DNA from: Longitalea arenae | GTDB taxonomy: Bacteria; Bacteroidota; Bacteroidia; Chitinophagales; Chitinophagaceae | DNA: 64,000 nucleotides | NCBI RefSeq assembly: GCF_016924755.1 | Contig: NZ_JAFFJX010000002.1 | Location: 930,001-994,000 of the forward strand | Reading direction: 5' to 3' | Shown: piece after piece, positions 8,250 through 17,251 of the stretch | Layout: the number at the start of each line of letters is the position of its first letter | Position numbering within the stretch: position 1 is the first letter of the stretch | Notes under the pieces: model-generated | Databases searched by the model: none | What the model was told of the DNA's origin: nothing | Seen by the model: the letters and a program-made list of their open reading frames with translations, nothing else | Made by a program: the position numbers and the translations under genes

Positions 8250-10673
8250 ATGAAGCAGTTTTTTTTATTGGTATTTGGTATTATAGTAGCGATCACAAAC
8301 AGTTTTGCCCAGAAAAGCACCGGTTCCATCAAAGGAACGGTAACCACCTCAGATGGCAAACCCGCAGAAGCCGTTTCCGTACAAATAAAAGGTAAACGCC
8401 GCGGCGATATTACCAACGAAAAAGGTGTTTTCGAGATCCTCAAACTGCAACCAGGCAGTTATACCCTTACTATTTCCTTTACCGGTCACCAGGACCTGGA
8501 ACAACAGGTAGAAGTGGCAGCCAGTCAAACCGCCACCGTTTCTTTCCGGCTGACAGCCTCCAATAAGGAATTACAGGAAGTGGTAGTCACTTCCGGTCAA
8601 AACAAATTCGCTAAAAGATCAAGCGGTTATGTAGCCCGCCTGCCGCTGGGCAACCTCGAGAATCCCCAGGTATATAATGTAGTGCCTAAAGAACTCTTAC
8701 AGGAACAAATGATCGTTAGCTTTGATGATGCCATTAAAAATGCACCCGGTGTTGACAGATTATGGACATCTACAGGCCGGGCAGGCGATGGCGCCGGTTA
8801 TTTCTCCATGCGTGGTTTCAGCGTTCAACCCACTATGATCAACGGGATTGCCGGTTTAACCAATGGTGGCCTCGATCCGGCCAATATGGAACGGATAGAG
8901 ACGATCAAAGGCCCCTCCGGCACTTTGTTCGGCAGCAGCCTTATCTCTTTTGGCGGACTGATCAACATTGTTACGAAAAAGCCCTACGACTCAACCGGCG
9001 GCGAAGTATCTTACACCGGCGGCAGCTATGGTTTGAGCCGTTTTACAGTAGATTATAACACGCCGCTCAATAAAAGCAATACCGTTCAATTCAGGGTCAA
9101 TGGCGCTTACCATTATGAAGGCAGCTTCCAGGATGCCGGCTTTAAAAGATCGGTATTTGTAGCTCCCTCCATTGCTTACCAGGCGAACGACCGGCTTTCA
9201 TTCCTGTTCAATACAGAATTCTTTACATCGGAAGGCACCAACCCGCTGATGGTATTCCTGAACCGTACGCGGCAACTGGAATACAGGACACCGCAGGAGC
9301 TGGGCATGGATTACAAGCGCAGCTTCACCAGCAACGATATCACTATTAAAAACCCAACCCTGAACCTGTATGGACAAATGAATTACAAGTTGAGTGATCA
9401 ATGGGTTTCACAAACCAGTGTATCGCGCAGTGTACGCCAGTCAGACGGCTATTATCAATATGTAATGTTCAATACACCTGCCGGTGGCGACACCCTGCTG
9501 AACCGCTTTATCAGCAATCAGAACGGTGTGGGTACTTCTACAGATATCCAACAGAACTTTATCGGTGATTTCAGGATAGGCAAATTACGCAACAGGGTAG
9601 TGGCTGGTATCGATTTCTTCAGCGTACAAACCCAGAACAACAGCACGGCCTATATCACTTTCGACCAGGTACATTCAACCCGCCTGAGTGATGCTCGGTA
9701 CGGTCAGTTAACCCGGGCGGCAGTAGATGCCAAACTGGGACAAAACACCGCACCTACCAAATCATGGACCAATGCACAAACCTACAGCGCTTATATTTCC
9801 GACGTTTTGAATATCACCGAACAGCTCGCAGCTATGGCCAGTGTGCGCATCGATTATTTCGACAACAAGGGTTCCTTTAACGCAAGCAACGGCAGCACGC
9901 CTTTGCCCAATTCAAAATATGATCAAACATCCGTATCGCCGAAACTGGGTTTGAGTTACCAGGTAATACGCGACAAGGTCTCTCTTTTTGCCAATTATAT
10001 GAATGGATTCCGCAACGTAGCGCCGGTTACCCAACCACTGGAAGAATATTCAGGCACCTTTAAACCACAACAGGCCAACCAGCTGGAAGGTGGTGTAAAG
10101 CTCGATCTGTTCAGTCATAAACTAAGCCTGAGCGCCAGCTATTACGAGATCACGGTGGATAATATGACCCGCAGCGAAGCGGTGATTAAAGAGGGTATTT
10201 CTTATAATGTAACCGTACAGGATGGATCACAGGAGAGCAAGGGGATCGAGTTGGATGCGATTGCCAATCCATTTCCCGGCTTAAATATCGTGGCTGGTTA
10301 CTCTTATAACGACAGCCGGAACAAAAAGACCGATATCAATATCGTTGACCGGCGTCCAAACAGCGCAGGCCCCCGGAACCTGGCCAATGCCTGGATCAGC
10401 TATACCCTGCTGAAAGGCAGTATCAAAGGTCTGGGACTGGGCTTTGGCGGTAACTATGCCAGTGAGAATATCATTACCAACAGCCTGCTCACCGGACAAT
10501 TTGTAATTCCTGAATACACGATATTAAACGCCACTGTATTCTACAATGCAAAAGCATTCAGAGTGGGCGTGAAGGTTGACAATCTTACCAACGAGCAATA
10601 TTACAGAGGTTGGTCAACCGTTGAGCCGCAAATGCCCAGAAGGGTATCGGCCAGTGTTGCATTCAAATTCTAG
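8250..10673 (+). CDS. TonB-dependent siderophore-type outer membrane receptor
   Basis: The product (807 residues from the ATG at 8250; a GTG at 8238 is the alternative) is an outer-membrane receptor. In order it has a signal peptide ending in SFAQ, a carboxypeptidase-like regulatory domain (about 25-105, GSIKGTVTTSDGKPAEAV), a TonB plug (about 115-250, with EVVVTSG, NAPGVDRLW, SMRGF and ETIKGPSGTLFG), and a 22-strand-type barrel. The barrel ends in RRVSASVAFKF with a terminal Phe. Plug wording (RGF, IKGPSGTLFG, ITKKPYDSTGG-like) is that of ferric-siderophore receptors, and no SusD-like partner follows. It is clearly paralogous to the receptor at 52105-54588. The ligand is unknown. Confidence 0.88.
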   Translation: MKQFFLLVFGIIVAITNSFAQKSTGSIKGTVTTSDGKPAEAVSVQIKGKRRGDITNEKGVFEILKLQPGSYTLTISFTGHQDLEQQVEVAASQTATVSFRLTASNKELQEVVVTSGQNKFAKRSSGYVARLPLGNLENPQVYNVVPKELLQEQMIVSFDDAIKNAPGVDRLWTSTGRAGDGAGYFSMRGFSVQPTMINGIAGLTNGGLDPANMERIETIKGPSGTLFGSSLISFGGLINIVTKKPYDSTGGEVSYTGGSYGLSRFTVDYNTPLNKSNTVQFRVNGAYHYEGSFQDAGFKRSVFVAPSIAYQANDRLSFLFNTEFFTSEGTNPLMVFLNRTRQLEYRTPQELGMDYKRSFTSNDITIKNPTLNLYGQMNYKLSDQWVSQTSVSRSVRQSDGYYQYVMFNTPAGGDTLLNRFISNQNGVGTSTDIQQNFIGDFRIGKLRNRVVAGIDFFSVQTQNNSTAYITFDQVHSTRLSDARYGQLTRAAVDAKLGQNTAPTKSWTNAQTYSAYISDVLNITEQLAAMASVRIDYFDNKGSFNASNGSTPLPNSKYDQTSVSPKLGLSYQVIRDKVSLFANYMNGFRNVAPVTQPLEEYSGTFKPQQANQLEGGVKLDLFSHKLSLSASYYEITVDNMTRSEAVIKEGISYNVTVQDGSQESKGIELDAIANPFPGLNIVAGYSYNDSRNKKTDINIVDRRPNSAGPRNLANAWISYTLLKGSIKGLGLGFGGNYASENIITNSLLTGQFVIPEYTILNATVFYNAKAFRVGVKVDNLTNEQYYRGWSTVEPQMPRRVSASVAFKF

Positions 10674-10702
10674 ATTTAGTTCTTACGTATAAAAAAAGCA
10701 GC

Positions 10703-10738
10703 ATCCCGTTCCGGTTCGGCCAGGACGGGATTTTTTTA
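10703..10738 (+). terminator. Terminator of the TonB receptor gene
   Basis: Arms ATCCCGT (10703-10709) and ACGGGAT (10725-10731), extended by CC/GG with one bulge, are followed by a run of T. It lies 30 bases after the receptor stop codon. Confidence 0.8.
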
Positions 10739-10742
10739 TTAC

Positions 10743-10775
10743 ACAAAAAAGCCGTCCCAATAACAGGAACGGCTT
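10743..10775 (-). terminator. Convergent terminator for the minus-strand gene
   Basis: Arms AAGCCGT (10749-10755) and ACGGCTT (10769-10775) form a hairpin that, read on the minus strand, runs into six T. With the plus-strand terminator at 10703 it makes a back-to-back convergent pair. Confidence 0.75.
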
Positions 10776-10795
10776 ACTATTTACATATAGAAGTA

Positions 10796-11656
10796 TTATT
10801 CTTTTACCCGCACAACAAAGATCCCATTGCTGCCACGTTTGTCGGCTAAGAGGTATAACTTAACCCGCCTGCTTTTTTCAGACCGGATACATACCGACTG
10901 CATATTGTAACCCGAAAAACCATCGTTTGTTTCATTTAAATGGAACAGTGCATTCACCTTCATTTTTTTGCGCACCACTTTCCGGGAAGCGTTCTCAATA
11001 ACGGCCAGATAACTGTCACCGGTTGTTTGATGTTCTTTGTCGGTGCTTTCCGAAAGCAGCGTTACTACCAGCCAGTCATTTTTGTAAGAATAGGAGAGAC
11101 CCGATAAGCCTACCACCTGGTTAGGCGTTTGCGGCAGATCGAAACTGATGGTGGAGATCTCCGCTTTCTCCTGGTTCTTCCAGAATTCAGCATCGGTAAC
11201 AATGATATGATTTTCCGGCGAAGTTTTGTGATCGCGGTTACAGAGCACCAGTTTACCCAGCACAATAGCTGCAGATTCGATATTGATAATACCTACCGTT
11301 TCTTTCAACCGCTTGTAGAATACAGAGATATCGTACTCTTCTTTGGTGTAATCATCGAGGTTCACCAGGATGGCTTTGTGATGATTGTCCTTTATATCGA
11401 AACCCAGTACCAGCAGCCGGGGAATGCTATTCACCTCAATGATGGTAGTTGCTTCGAAATCGGATTTGCTGCCCGGAAGGATCTTGGGATCATTGTATGT
11501 CAGCAGTTGATGCTTCGCCTGGGTTTGCCATTTTTTGATGGCGATCATTTCACTGGCATCATCATTAACCAGGTAGAGGATATCATTAAAATATTCGACA
11601 TTTGAGCCATTGGGCAAATCCTGTATTTCTCTATAATCGAGCAATTTGAGTTTCAT
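10796..11656 (-). CDS. Conserved hypothetical protein, probable beta-propeller (DUF6929-like)
   Basis: The 286-residue product has no signal peptide or membrane segment. It reads as alternating beta strands with phrases such as IPRLLVLGFDI, ESAAIVLGKLVLCNRD, VGLSGLSYSYKNDWLVVTL and SGYNMQSVCIRSE, and ends in GIFVVRV. This is like a propeller that compares stored values. It resembles Bacteroidota proteins annotated as DUF6929, but that name is from memory and unverified. It lies 35 bases after purE on the same strand and may be the last gene of that transcript. The function is unknown. Confidence 0.6.
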   Translation of the reverse strand: MKLKLLDYREIQDLPNGSNVEYFNDILYLVNDDASEMIAIKKWQTQAKHQLLTYNDPKILPGSKSDFEATTIIEVNSIPRLLVLGFDIKDNHHKAILVNLDDYTKEEYDISVFYKRLKETVGIINIESAAIVLGKLVLCNRDHKTSPENHIIVTDAEFWKNQEKAEISTISFDLPQTPNQVVGLSGLSYSYKNDWLVVTLLSESTDKEHQTTGDSYLAVIENASRKVVRKKMKVNALFHLNETNDGFSGYNMQSVCIRSEKSRRVKLYLLADKRGSNGIFVVRVKE

Positions 11657-11691
11657 ACCGTGCGCAAATTACAAGGATGAATCATAAATCC

Positions 11692-12237
11692 CTAATCAAA
11701 TTTATTTTCCCAACCTTGTTTTTTCAGATTTTCTATCTTAATCAATACTTCTTCTTCCAGTTTCTTTTTATAGGCTGCTACCTGATTTCCAATCGTTTCA
11801 TCGAATGAACCAATGATGGAAGCAGCAAGGATACCTGCATTTTTAGCAGCATTCAGGGCTACTGTTGCAACAGGTATGCCATTTGGCATTTGTAGTATCG
11901 ATAATACTGAATCCCAGCCATCTATTGAATTAGATGATTTAATGGGCACCCCGATCACAGGCAATGGGGTCAATGAGGCTACCATTCCCGGTAAATGGGC
12001 GGCGCCGCCGGCTCCGGCAATGATCACTTTCAATCCTCTTTCACGGGCTTTTGTAGCATATTCCATCATCCGCATAGGTGTACGATGCGCTGAAACCACT
12101 GTCAACTCAAAAGAAATTCCCAAACTCTTCAGTACATCCGCTGCCGCCTGCATAACAGGCAGATCGCTATCGCTGCCCATGATTATACCAACCAAGATGG
12201 TTTGTGGTTTATGGTTTATTGTTTCTGGTTCTTTCAC
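11692..12237 (-). CDS. purE: N5-carboxyaminoimidazole ribonucleotide mutase PurE
   Basis: This class I PurE, with 181 residues from the GTG at 12237, converts N5-CAIR to CAIR in purine synthesis after PurK. The phosphate-binding [14 protein letters not shown] (about 16-29), the catalytic histidine in SAHRTP and the [11 protein letters not shown] loop are all present. The start is odd. No ATG lies before the essential VGIIMG strand. The candidates are GTG 12237, which overlaps the stop of the upstream IVP gene as GTGA, and TTG 12195. If GTG is used, the first 14 residues ([12 protein letters not shown] region) are encoded by a word-like intergenic repeat. Enzyme identity is secure; the start codon is not. 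Confidence 0.9.
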   Translation of the reverse strand: MKEPETINHKPQTILVGIIMGSDSDLPVMQAAADVLKSLGISFELTVVSAHRTPMRMMEYATKARERGLKVIIAGAGGAAHLPGMVASLTPLPVIGVPIKSSNSIDGWDSVLSILQMPNGIPVATVALNAAKNAGILAASIIGSFDETIGNQVAAYKKKLEEEVLIKIENLKKQGWENKFD

Positions 12238-12734
12238 TTCTGTCTGTCTTTAAATTTTAAACCTTTTGTTTCGCATGAGTTTAAATACATAATAAAGGCC
12301 GCAATCTTTTTTGTAAGGAGGTCTGTTTCTTTATAGAGATCAGAAAATTCTTTTTCGCTGATGTACTTGTCATCAAAACACCGGTAAAGCTGTGACTTTA
12401 ATTCGCCGCACTCTCCTTTGGAAATACTTTGAGCATTTATAAACTCCAATCGGCTGCTGCGCTCAAACCCTTCAGCTATATTATCCATAATGGAACCAGC
12501 TGCTGCCTTCATCTGCTCCGCAAATCTGAACTCTCGTTTCAGCCTCAATCGTTCTGCTATCAGCGATATATTTGAATATAATTTTCTGGCTAATTGCCAG
12601 ATCTCGAGATCTTCAAACCTGTTAACAGTAGCCATGTACTCAATGATTTAGGTATAAAATGCCAGGCCTAAACCATTTTCAGTCCCGAAAATAGCGCAGT
12701 AAGAACAATAAACCAAAAACCATAAACCATAAAC
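12205..12734. repeat. Inverted repeats flanking the IVP gene
   Basis: The stretch at 12205-12236 (GTTTATGGTTTATTG words) and its near-complement at 12703-12734 (ATAAACCATAAAC words) enclose the four-helix-bundle gene like a cassette. The right copy also forms the end of the gap before the TolC gene, and the left copy is read through as the start of purE. The same word family occurs at 2281-2425. Confidence 0.55.
12234..12635 (-). CDS. Four helix bundle protein (23S rRNA intervening-sequence protein family)
   Basis: The 133-residue protein matches the IVP / four-helix-bundle family (TIGR02436 type). The hallmarks are an N-terminal [11 protein letters not shown] motif, [20 protein letters not shown] (about residues 41-60) and [20 protein letters not shown]. 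Members form pentameric helical bundles. They occur as stand-alone genes, inside rRNA intervening sequences, or as relatives of the Avd protein of diversity-generating retroelements. Their cellular role is not settled. Here the gene sits between an efflux operon and purE, its stop overlaps the likely purE start by GTGA, and inverted word repeats flank it. This looks like a small mobile or inserted cassette. No reverse transcriptase is nearby. Confidence 0.85.
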   Translation of the reverse strand: MATVNRFEDLEIWQLARKLYSNISLIAERLRLKREFRFAEQMKAAAGSIMDNIAEGFERSSRLEFINAQSISKGECGELKSQLYRCFDDKYISEKEFSDLYKETDLLTKKIAAFIMYLNSCETKGLKFKDRQK

Positions 12735-14062
12735 TAGCGAAGCAAATCCCCCCTTAACCGTAACAATTCTGTTTCCGCCAGTTTGGTATTATACTGCGCG
12801 GCATACAGCCGGTTACGGGCGTCTTGTAAACTGAATTGTGCTTCGCGCAATTCCAGGTAGGTAGATACACCTTGTTTGAATCGTTCGAGGGCAATGGCCA
12901 CATTTTCTTCGGCCAGTACTATATTATCATCTTCGAGATCGAGCAGTTTCTTTTGCAACTCATAATCTTTATACGCATTGCTCAAACCCACATCAACCAG
13001 TGAACGTTGCTTTTCATAATTGATGGTCTGGTATTGCACATCGAGCTGCGCCTGTTTAATAAGCCTGCGGGTATTGAATCCATTCAGAATGGGAACGGTT
13101 AAGCCAAATCCGTAATTAAGCCCTTTGTTCTGGTTGAACTTGGGTTGGTTCTGGTTCACCACAACGCTGTTATTAAGAGAGTTGAAATTGTAGGCAGAAT
13201 TGAACGAGAGGGTAGGCCACAAGCCGGCTCTTTGTTCTTTAACCATGATGTTTGCAATATCAATACTTTTTTTCGCCGCCAGCAGGGAAGGGTTCGTTTG
13301 CTCAAACTGCTGGGCAAATTCACCATACTGTAACGACATATTGATGGGTATGCTATCGGCTACTTCATACACAGAACCTGTTTTAAAACCGATCAGCTGG
13401 CTCAGATTATCACGCAGCTGTGCAATGGTCGTGAGCTGCGTTAACTGGGCCGCCTTTTGCGCATTATAGTCAACCCGCGCCTGCAGCAATTCCGGTTTGC
13501 TGCCCAGTCCCACCGACAATTTCCGATCGGCCAGTTTAACCCGTTCTTCGTTCAGTGACATTTGTTCTTCAACCGCTTTCAATTGCAGTTTCTGGCGAAC
13601 GATATTGAAATAGTTGTTGATCACTGCCGCCACGCTGTTCACGATCTGCGCTTTCACCGTCAATGAACCGAACTTCTCCATTTCCATCAGGCGTTCGCGG
13701 GTGGCAAACATGCGCATACCGTCGAACAGGGTCCAGCTAAGGTTAACAGAATAGTTCATATTGGTGGTGCGAACGCCGTTGCGGGTAACCGTACTGTCTT
13801 TACCGGTGCTGCGGCTGGCAAACCGTAATTCCTGGTCATTGGTGGTCCAGATCGCGTTCGCCTGTCCGTTCAATTGCGGCAGGAAAGCGGCGAATGAATA
13901 GTAACGGTCCAGCGCATAGGATGTAGAATCGTTGCGGGTGAGTAAGATGTCGTAATTATTTTTCAGCGCAGCAGTTATTGCATCCTGTAAGGTAAGCTGC
14001 TGTTGTGCATTTGCCAGTAGGAAGCCAAACAGGCAAATGATCAGAATCGAAATATATCTCAT
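12734..14062 (-). CDS. TolC-family outer membrane efflux protein
   Basis: This is the outer-membrane channel of a tripartite efflux pump, 442 residues from the ATG at 14062. A TTG at 14071 would add three residues. A signal peptide ends at LANAQ. Two OEP-type halves follow, each with long heptad helices. In the first half, LTLQDAITAALKNNYDILLTR and VNLSWTLFDGMRM are the helix and strand entry motifs. In the second, YGFGLTVPILNGFNTRRLIKQAQ, ERFKQGVSTYLELREAQFSL and ETELLRLRGDLL are typical. It lies 88 bases after the RND gene on the same strand and is the third member of that operon. Confidence 0.9.
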   Translation of the reverse strand: MRYISILIICLFGFLLANAQQQLTLQDAITAALKNNYDILLTRNDSTSYALDRYYSFAAFLPQLNGQANAIWTTNDQELRFASRSTGKDSTVTRNGVRTTNMNYSVNLSWTLFDGMRMFATRERLMEMEKFGSLTVKAQIVNSVAAVINNYFNIVRQKLQLKAVEEQMSLNEERVKLADRKLSVGLGSKPELLQARVDYNAQKAAQLTQLTTIAQLRDNLSQLIGFKTGSVYEVADSIPINMSLQYGEFAQQFEQTNPSLLAAKKSIDIANIMVKEQRAGLWPTLSFNSAYNFNSLNNSVVVNQNQPKFNQNKGLNYGFGLTVPILNGFNTRRLIKQAQLDVQYQTINYEKQRSLVDVGLSNAYKDYELQKKLLDLEDDNIVLAEENVAIALERFKQGVSTYLELREAQFSLQDARNRLYAAQYNTKLAETELLRLRGDLLR

Positions 14063-14095
14063 ATTTACCAAAACTGTTTGAGGTGTTGGAAGCTG

Positions 14096-14147
14096 TTACA
14101 GGTTACAAGTTGCAGGGATCCTATGTAACCTGAAACCTGTAACCTGT
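14096..14147. repeat. CAGGTTAC/GTAACCTG inverted word repeat
   Basis: TTACAGGTTAC at 14096-14106 faces GTAACCTGT at 14139-14147, with further copies between. The hairpin lies between the RND and TolC genes, so it would be in the operon mRNA. The same family forms the hairpin at 62515-62552. Confidence 0.5.
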
Positions 14148-14150
14148 ATT

Positions 14151-17100
14151 TTACGCCCTGTGTCCTTCCTTATCATCCATGAGCTCCAGTTCGCTTTTCT
14201 TTTTCCTGCGCGACAGGTACGAATAAATAGCCGGGATCACATACAGGGTTAAGACCAGCGAGAACATGATACCACCCACGATGACGATACCCAGCGGAAT
14301 ACGGCTGGTGGCCGCAGCACCCAATGACAGGGCGATCGGTAAGGCGCCCAGGGCCATGGCGAGGCTCGTCATGAGAATGGGTCGCAAACGCGCGCTTGCT
14401 GCTTCTATCACTGCATCCCGCTTAGATAAACCAGCCAGCTGTTTCTGATTGGCAAACTCCACGATCAGGATACCGTTCTTGGTCACCAGGCCTATCAGCA
14501 TGATCATACCGATCTGCGAAAAGATATTCAGGGTTTGACCGAAGAGCCATAGAGACAGTACGGCGCCGGCGATCGCCAGCGGTACAGTTACCATGATCAC
14601 CAGCGGATCGATAAAACTTTCGAACTGGGCCGCCAGTACCAGGAAGATCAATGCCAGCGCCAGCATAAAGGCGAACATGGTATTACCTGAGCTTTCTGCA
14701 AAGTCGCGGCTGTTACCAGCCAGGGAAGTGGCAAAAGATTCATCGAGCAATTTACCCGCTATATTCTGCATGACCTGGATGCCTTCACCCAGGGTATGCC
14801 CCGGGGCCAGGCCCGCAGAAACGGTGGCCGATTTATACCGGTTAAAGTGATAGAGGGTAGGCGGGGTGGTTTGCTCCCGCATACTAACCAGGTTGTCGAG
14901 CGAAATGATCTCGCCCCGGTTATTACGTACATAAATATTCTTCAGGTCGGTAGGGTCGTCCCGTTCATTACGCGCCACCTGGCCGATTACGGTATACTGT
15001 TTACCGGCGCGATAGAAATAGCCTAACTGCAGGTTACTGAGCGCCAATTGCAGGGTTTGCGAAACGTCGGCCACACTAACCCCCAGCTGACTGGCTTTAA
15101 TGCGGTCGATCTCGATGCTTACCTCCGGTTTGTTGAATTTCAGGTCAACATCCACCCCCTGGAAGACCGGGCTCTTATTGGCCTCTTCCATGAATTTAGG
15201 CAGCACTTCGGCGATCTTATTAAAGTCATTATTCTGAATGACGAACTGTACTGGCAGCCCGCCCCGGCGGTTTACTGAAATCGTCTGCTCCTGAATGGCA
15301 AATGCTTTGCCTTCGGAGAATTTACCCAGGTTCCGGTTGATCATATCCACGATCTGTTGCTGCGACCGCTCCCGTTCGGTAGGTTCAGAAAGGGTGGCTC
15401 TTACAAAACCGGTATTGGTGGCGCCCGAACCGCTGAAACCGGGGGCTGTAACGGTAAGCACGGTTTGGGCTTCGGGTACGGAATCCATCACAAACTGCGC
15501 CAGCCGGTCAACATATGAATCCATATAGTCGAAAGAGGTACCTTCCGGTGCAGTCACCTGTAAACGGAACTGGCTGCGGTCTTCCATGGGCGCCAGCTCT
15601 GACTGTAAGCCACCGCCTATGAATACGATGATGGATCCGCAGATGGCTACAATTACCCAGGCGATCCAGCGAAAGCGCATAAATCTTTTCAGCGAATTGA
15701 AATAGCCATTCTCCATCCAGCGGAAGAAGGGTTCTGTTTTATGGTAGAACCATCCATGTTTATGCACATTGCGGGTGAGCTTTACGTTCAATACCGGCGT
15801 TAAGGTAAGTGATACCACGGCGGAGATTAATACTGCACCGGCCACCACAATACCGAACTCGCGGAACAGCCGGCCCACGAAGCCCTGCAGGAAAACGATG
15901 GGTAAGAAGATAATGGCCAGGGTAATGGAGGTGGCTATGACCGCAAAGTAAATTTCTTTTGACCCTTCCCGCGCAGCCTGGTATTTGTTCATTCCTTCTT
16001 CCATCTTTTTAAAGATGTTTTCCGTGACCACAATACCATCATCCACCACCAGACCGGTTGCCAGCACAATACCCAGCAGCGACAATACATTTATCGTAAA
16101 ACCGCTCAGGTACATGATAAAGAAGGCGCCGATCAATGACACGGGGATATCGATCAGAGGACGGAAGGCGATGAGCCAGCTGCGGAAGAATAAATAAATG
16201 ATCAATACCACCAGTATCAGTGAGATGATCAGGGTTTCTTCCACCTCGGAGATCGACTTCTTGATGAACTTGGTTTGATCGAGGGCAATACCCAGCTTGA
16301 TATCTTCAGGTACTTCTTTTTTCAACTGCTCGAGCCGGCGGTAGAACTCGTTTGAAATGGCTACGTAGTTGGAACCGGGCTGAGGGATCAGCGCCAGCGC
16401 GATCATGGGAATACGGCTTTCCTTCAATATCGTTTCTTCATTCTCGGGCCCTAAAACGGCTTCAGCCACATCCTTTAACCGGATGTCGCTGCCATTGACG
16501 TTCTTTATGATAACATTATTGAAATCTTCTTCTGTGAACAGGCGGCCGAATGTGCGAATGGTGAGCTCTGTCTTGTTACCGGAAATTTTACCCGAAGGCA
16601 ATTCAACGTTCTCGCGGTTCAAGGCAGTCTGCACATCTCCCGGCGTTAATCCGTAAGCGCTTAATTTGGCCGGGTTGAACCAGATACGCATGGCGTATCG
16701 CTTCTCGCCCCAGATCTGTATGGCACTTACGCCCGGAATCGTTTGCAGCCGTTCTACCAGCACATTGGTGCCGTATTCAGTAATCTCCAACTGGTTTCGG
16801 GTATTACTTTGCACGGTCATGGAAATGATGGCATCTGAACTCGCATCTGCTTTGGCCACTACGGGCGGACTGGGAAGGTCATCCGGCAAAGAACGCTGTG
16901 CCTGTGACACTTTATCCCGCACGTCATTGGCAGCTGCTTCAAGGTCAACGCTGAGATCGAACTCCACGTTAATGCTGCTTACCCCCTGGCTGTTGGTAGA
17001 AGTGATATTTCTAACACCCGCAATACCGTTGATGGCTTTTTCGAGTGGTTCTGTTATCTGTGATTCTACTATCTCTGCATTGGCGCCGGGATAGCTCGTA

Positions 17101-17243
17101 CGTACACTTACGTTAGGCGGGTCAATGGCCGGGTAATCACGAACCCCCAGGAAGGTAAAACCGATCACCCCAAACAACACAATCATGATGTTCAGTACCG
17201 TTGCCAACACTGGTCGCCGTAAACTCAGTTCTGAAATGTTCAT
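14151..17243 (-). CDS. RND efflux permease (HAE1/AcrB type)
   Basis: The 1030-residue inner-membrane transporter begins MNISELSLRRPVLATVLNI, the standard HAE1 start, and has the normal length. The 12-helix plan with two large periplasmic loops is visible. The proton-relay pair of TM4 is present in GLVVDDGIVVTENI, and the TM10 lysine in LIGLVTKNGILIVEF. The N-terminal porter domain carries ESQITEPLEKAINGI and NVLVERLQTIPGVSAI. It works with the adaptor (17252-18304, 8 bases away) and the TolC-type channel to expel drugs or metabolites. The HAE1 rather than heavy-metal class is supported by the TM4 motif. The substrate cannot be read from sequence. Confidence 0.93.
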   Translation of the reverse strand: MNISELSLRRPVLATVLNIMIVLFGVIGFTFLGVRDYPAIDPPNVSVRTSYPGANAEIVESQITEPLEKAINGIAGVRNITSTNSQGVSSINVEFDLSVDLEAAANDVRDKVSQAQRSLPDDLPSPPVVAKADASSDAIISMTVQSNTRNQLEITEYGTNVLVERLQTIPGVSAIQIWGEKRYAMRIWFNPAKLSAYGLTPGDVQTALNRENVELPSGKISGNKTELTIRTFGRLFTEEDFNNVIIKNVNGSDIRLKDVAEAVLGPENEETILKESRIPMIALALIPQPGSNYVAISNEFYRRLEQLKKEVPEDIKLGIALDQTKFIKKSISEVEETLIISLILVVLIIYLFFRSWLIAFRPLIDIPVSLIGAFFIMYLSGFTINVLSLLGIVLATGLVVDDGIVVTENIFKKMEEGMNKYQAAREGSKEIYFAVIATSITLAIIFLPIVFLQGFVGRLFREFGIVVAGAVLISAVVSLTLTPVLNVKLTRNVHKHGWFYHKTEPFFRWMENGYFNSLKRFMRFRWIAWVIVAICGSIIVFIGGGLQSELAPMEDRSQFRLQVTAPEGTSFDYMDSYVDRLAQFVMDSVPEAQTVLTVTAPGFSGSGATNTGFVRATLSEPTERERSQQQIVDMINRNLGKFSEGKAFAIQEQTISVNRRGGLPVQFVIQNNDFNKIAEVLPKFMEEANKSPVFQGVDVDLKFNKPEVSIEIDRIKASQLGVSVADVSQTLQLALSNLQLGYFYRAGKQYTVIGQVARNERDDPTDLKNIYVRNNRGEIISLDNLVSMREQTTPPTLYHFNRYKSATVSAGLAPGHTLGEGIQVMQNIAGKLLDESFATSLAGNSRDFAESSGNTMFAFMLALALIFLVLAAQFESFIDPLVIMVTVPLAIAGAVLSLWLFGQTLNIFSQIGMIMLIGLVTKNGILIVEFANQKQLAGLSKRDAVIEAASARLRPILMTSLAMALGALPIALSLGAAATSRIPLGIVIVGGIMFSLVLTLYVIPAIYSYLSRRKKKSELELMDDKEGHRA

Positions 17244-17251
17244 GAAAACGC

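Noticed and set aside
12234-12635. Avd protein of a diversity-generating retroelement
   Set aside because: The four-helix fold is related, but no reverse transcriptase or template/variable repeat pair was seen nearby.
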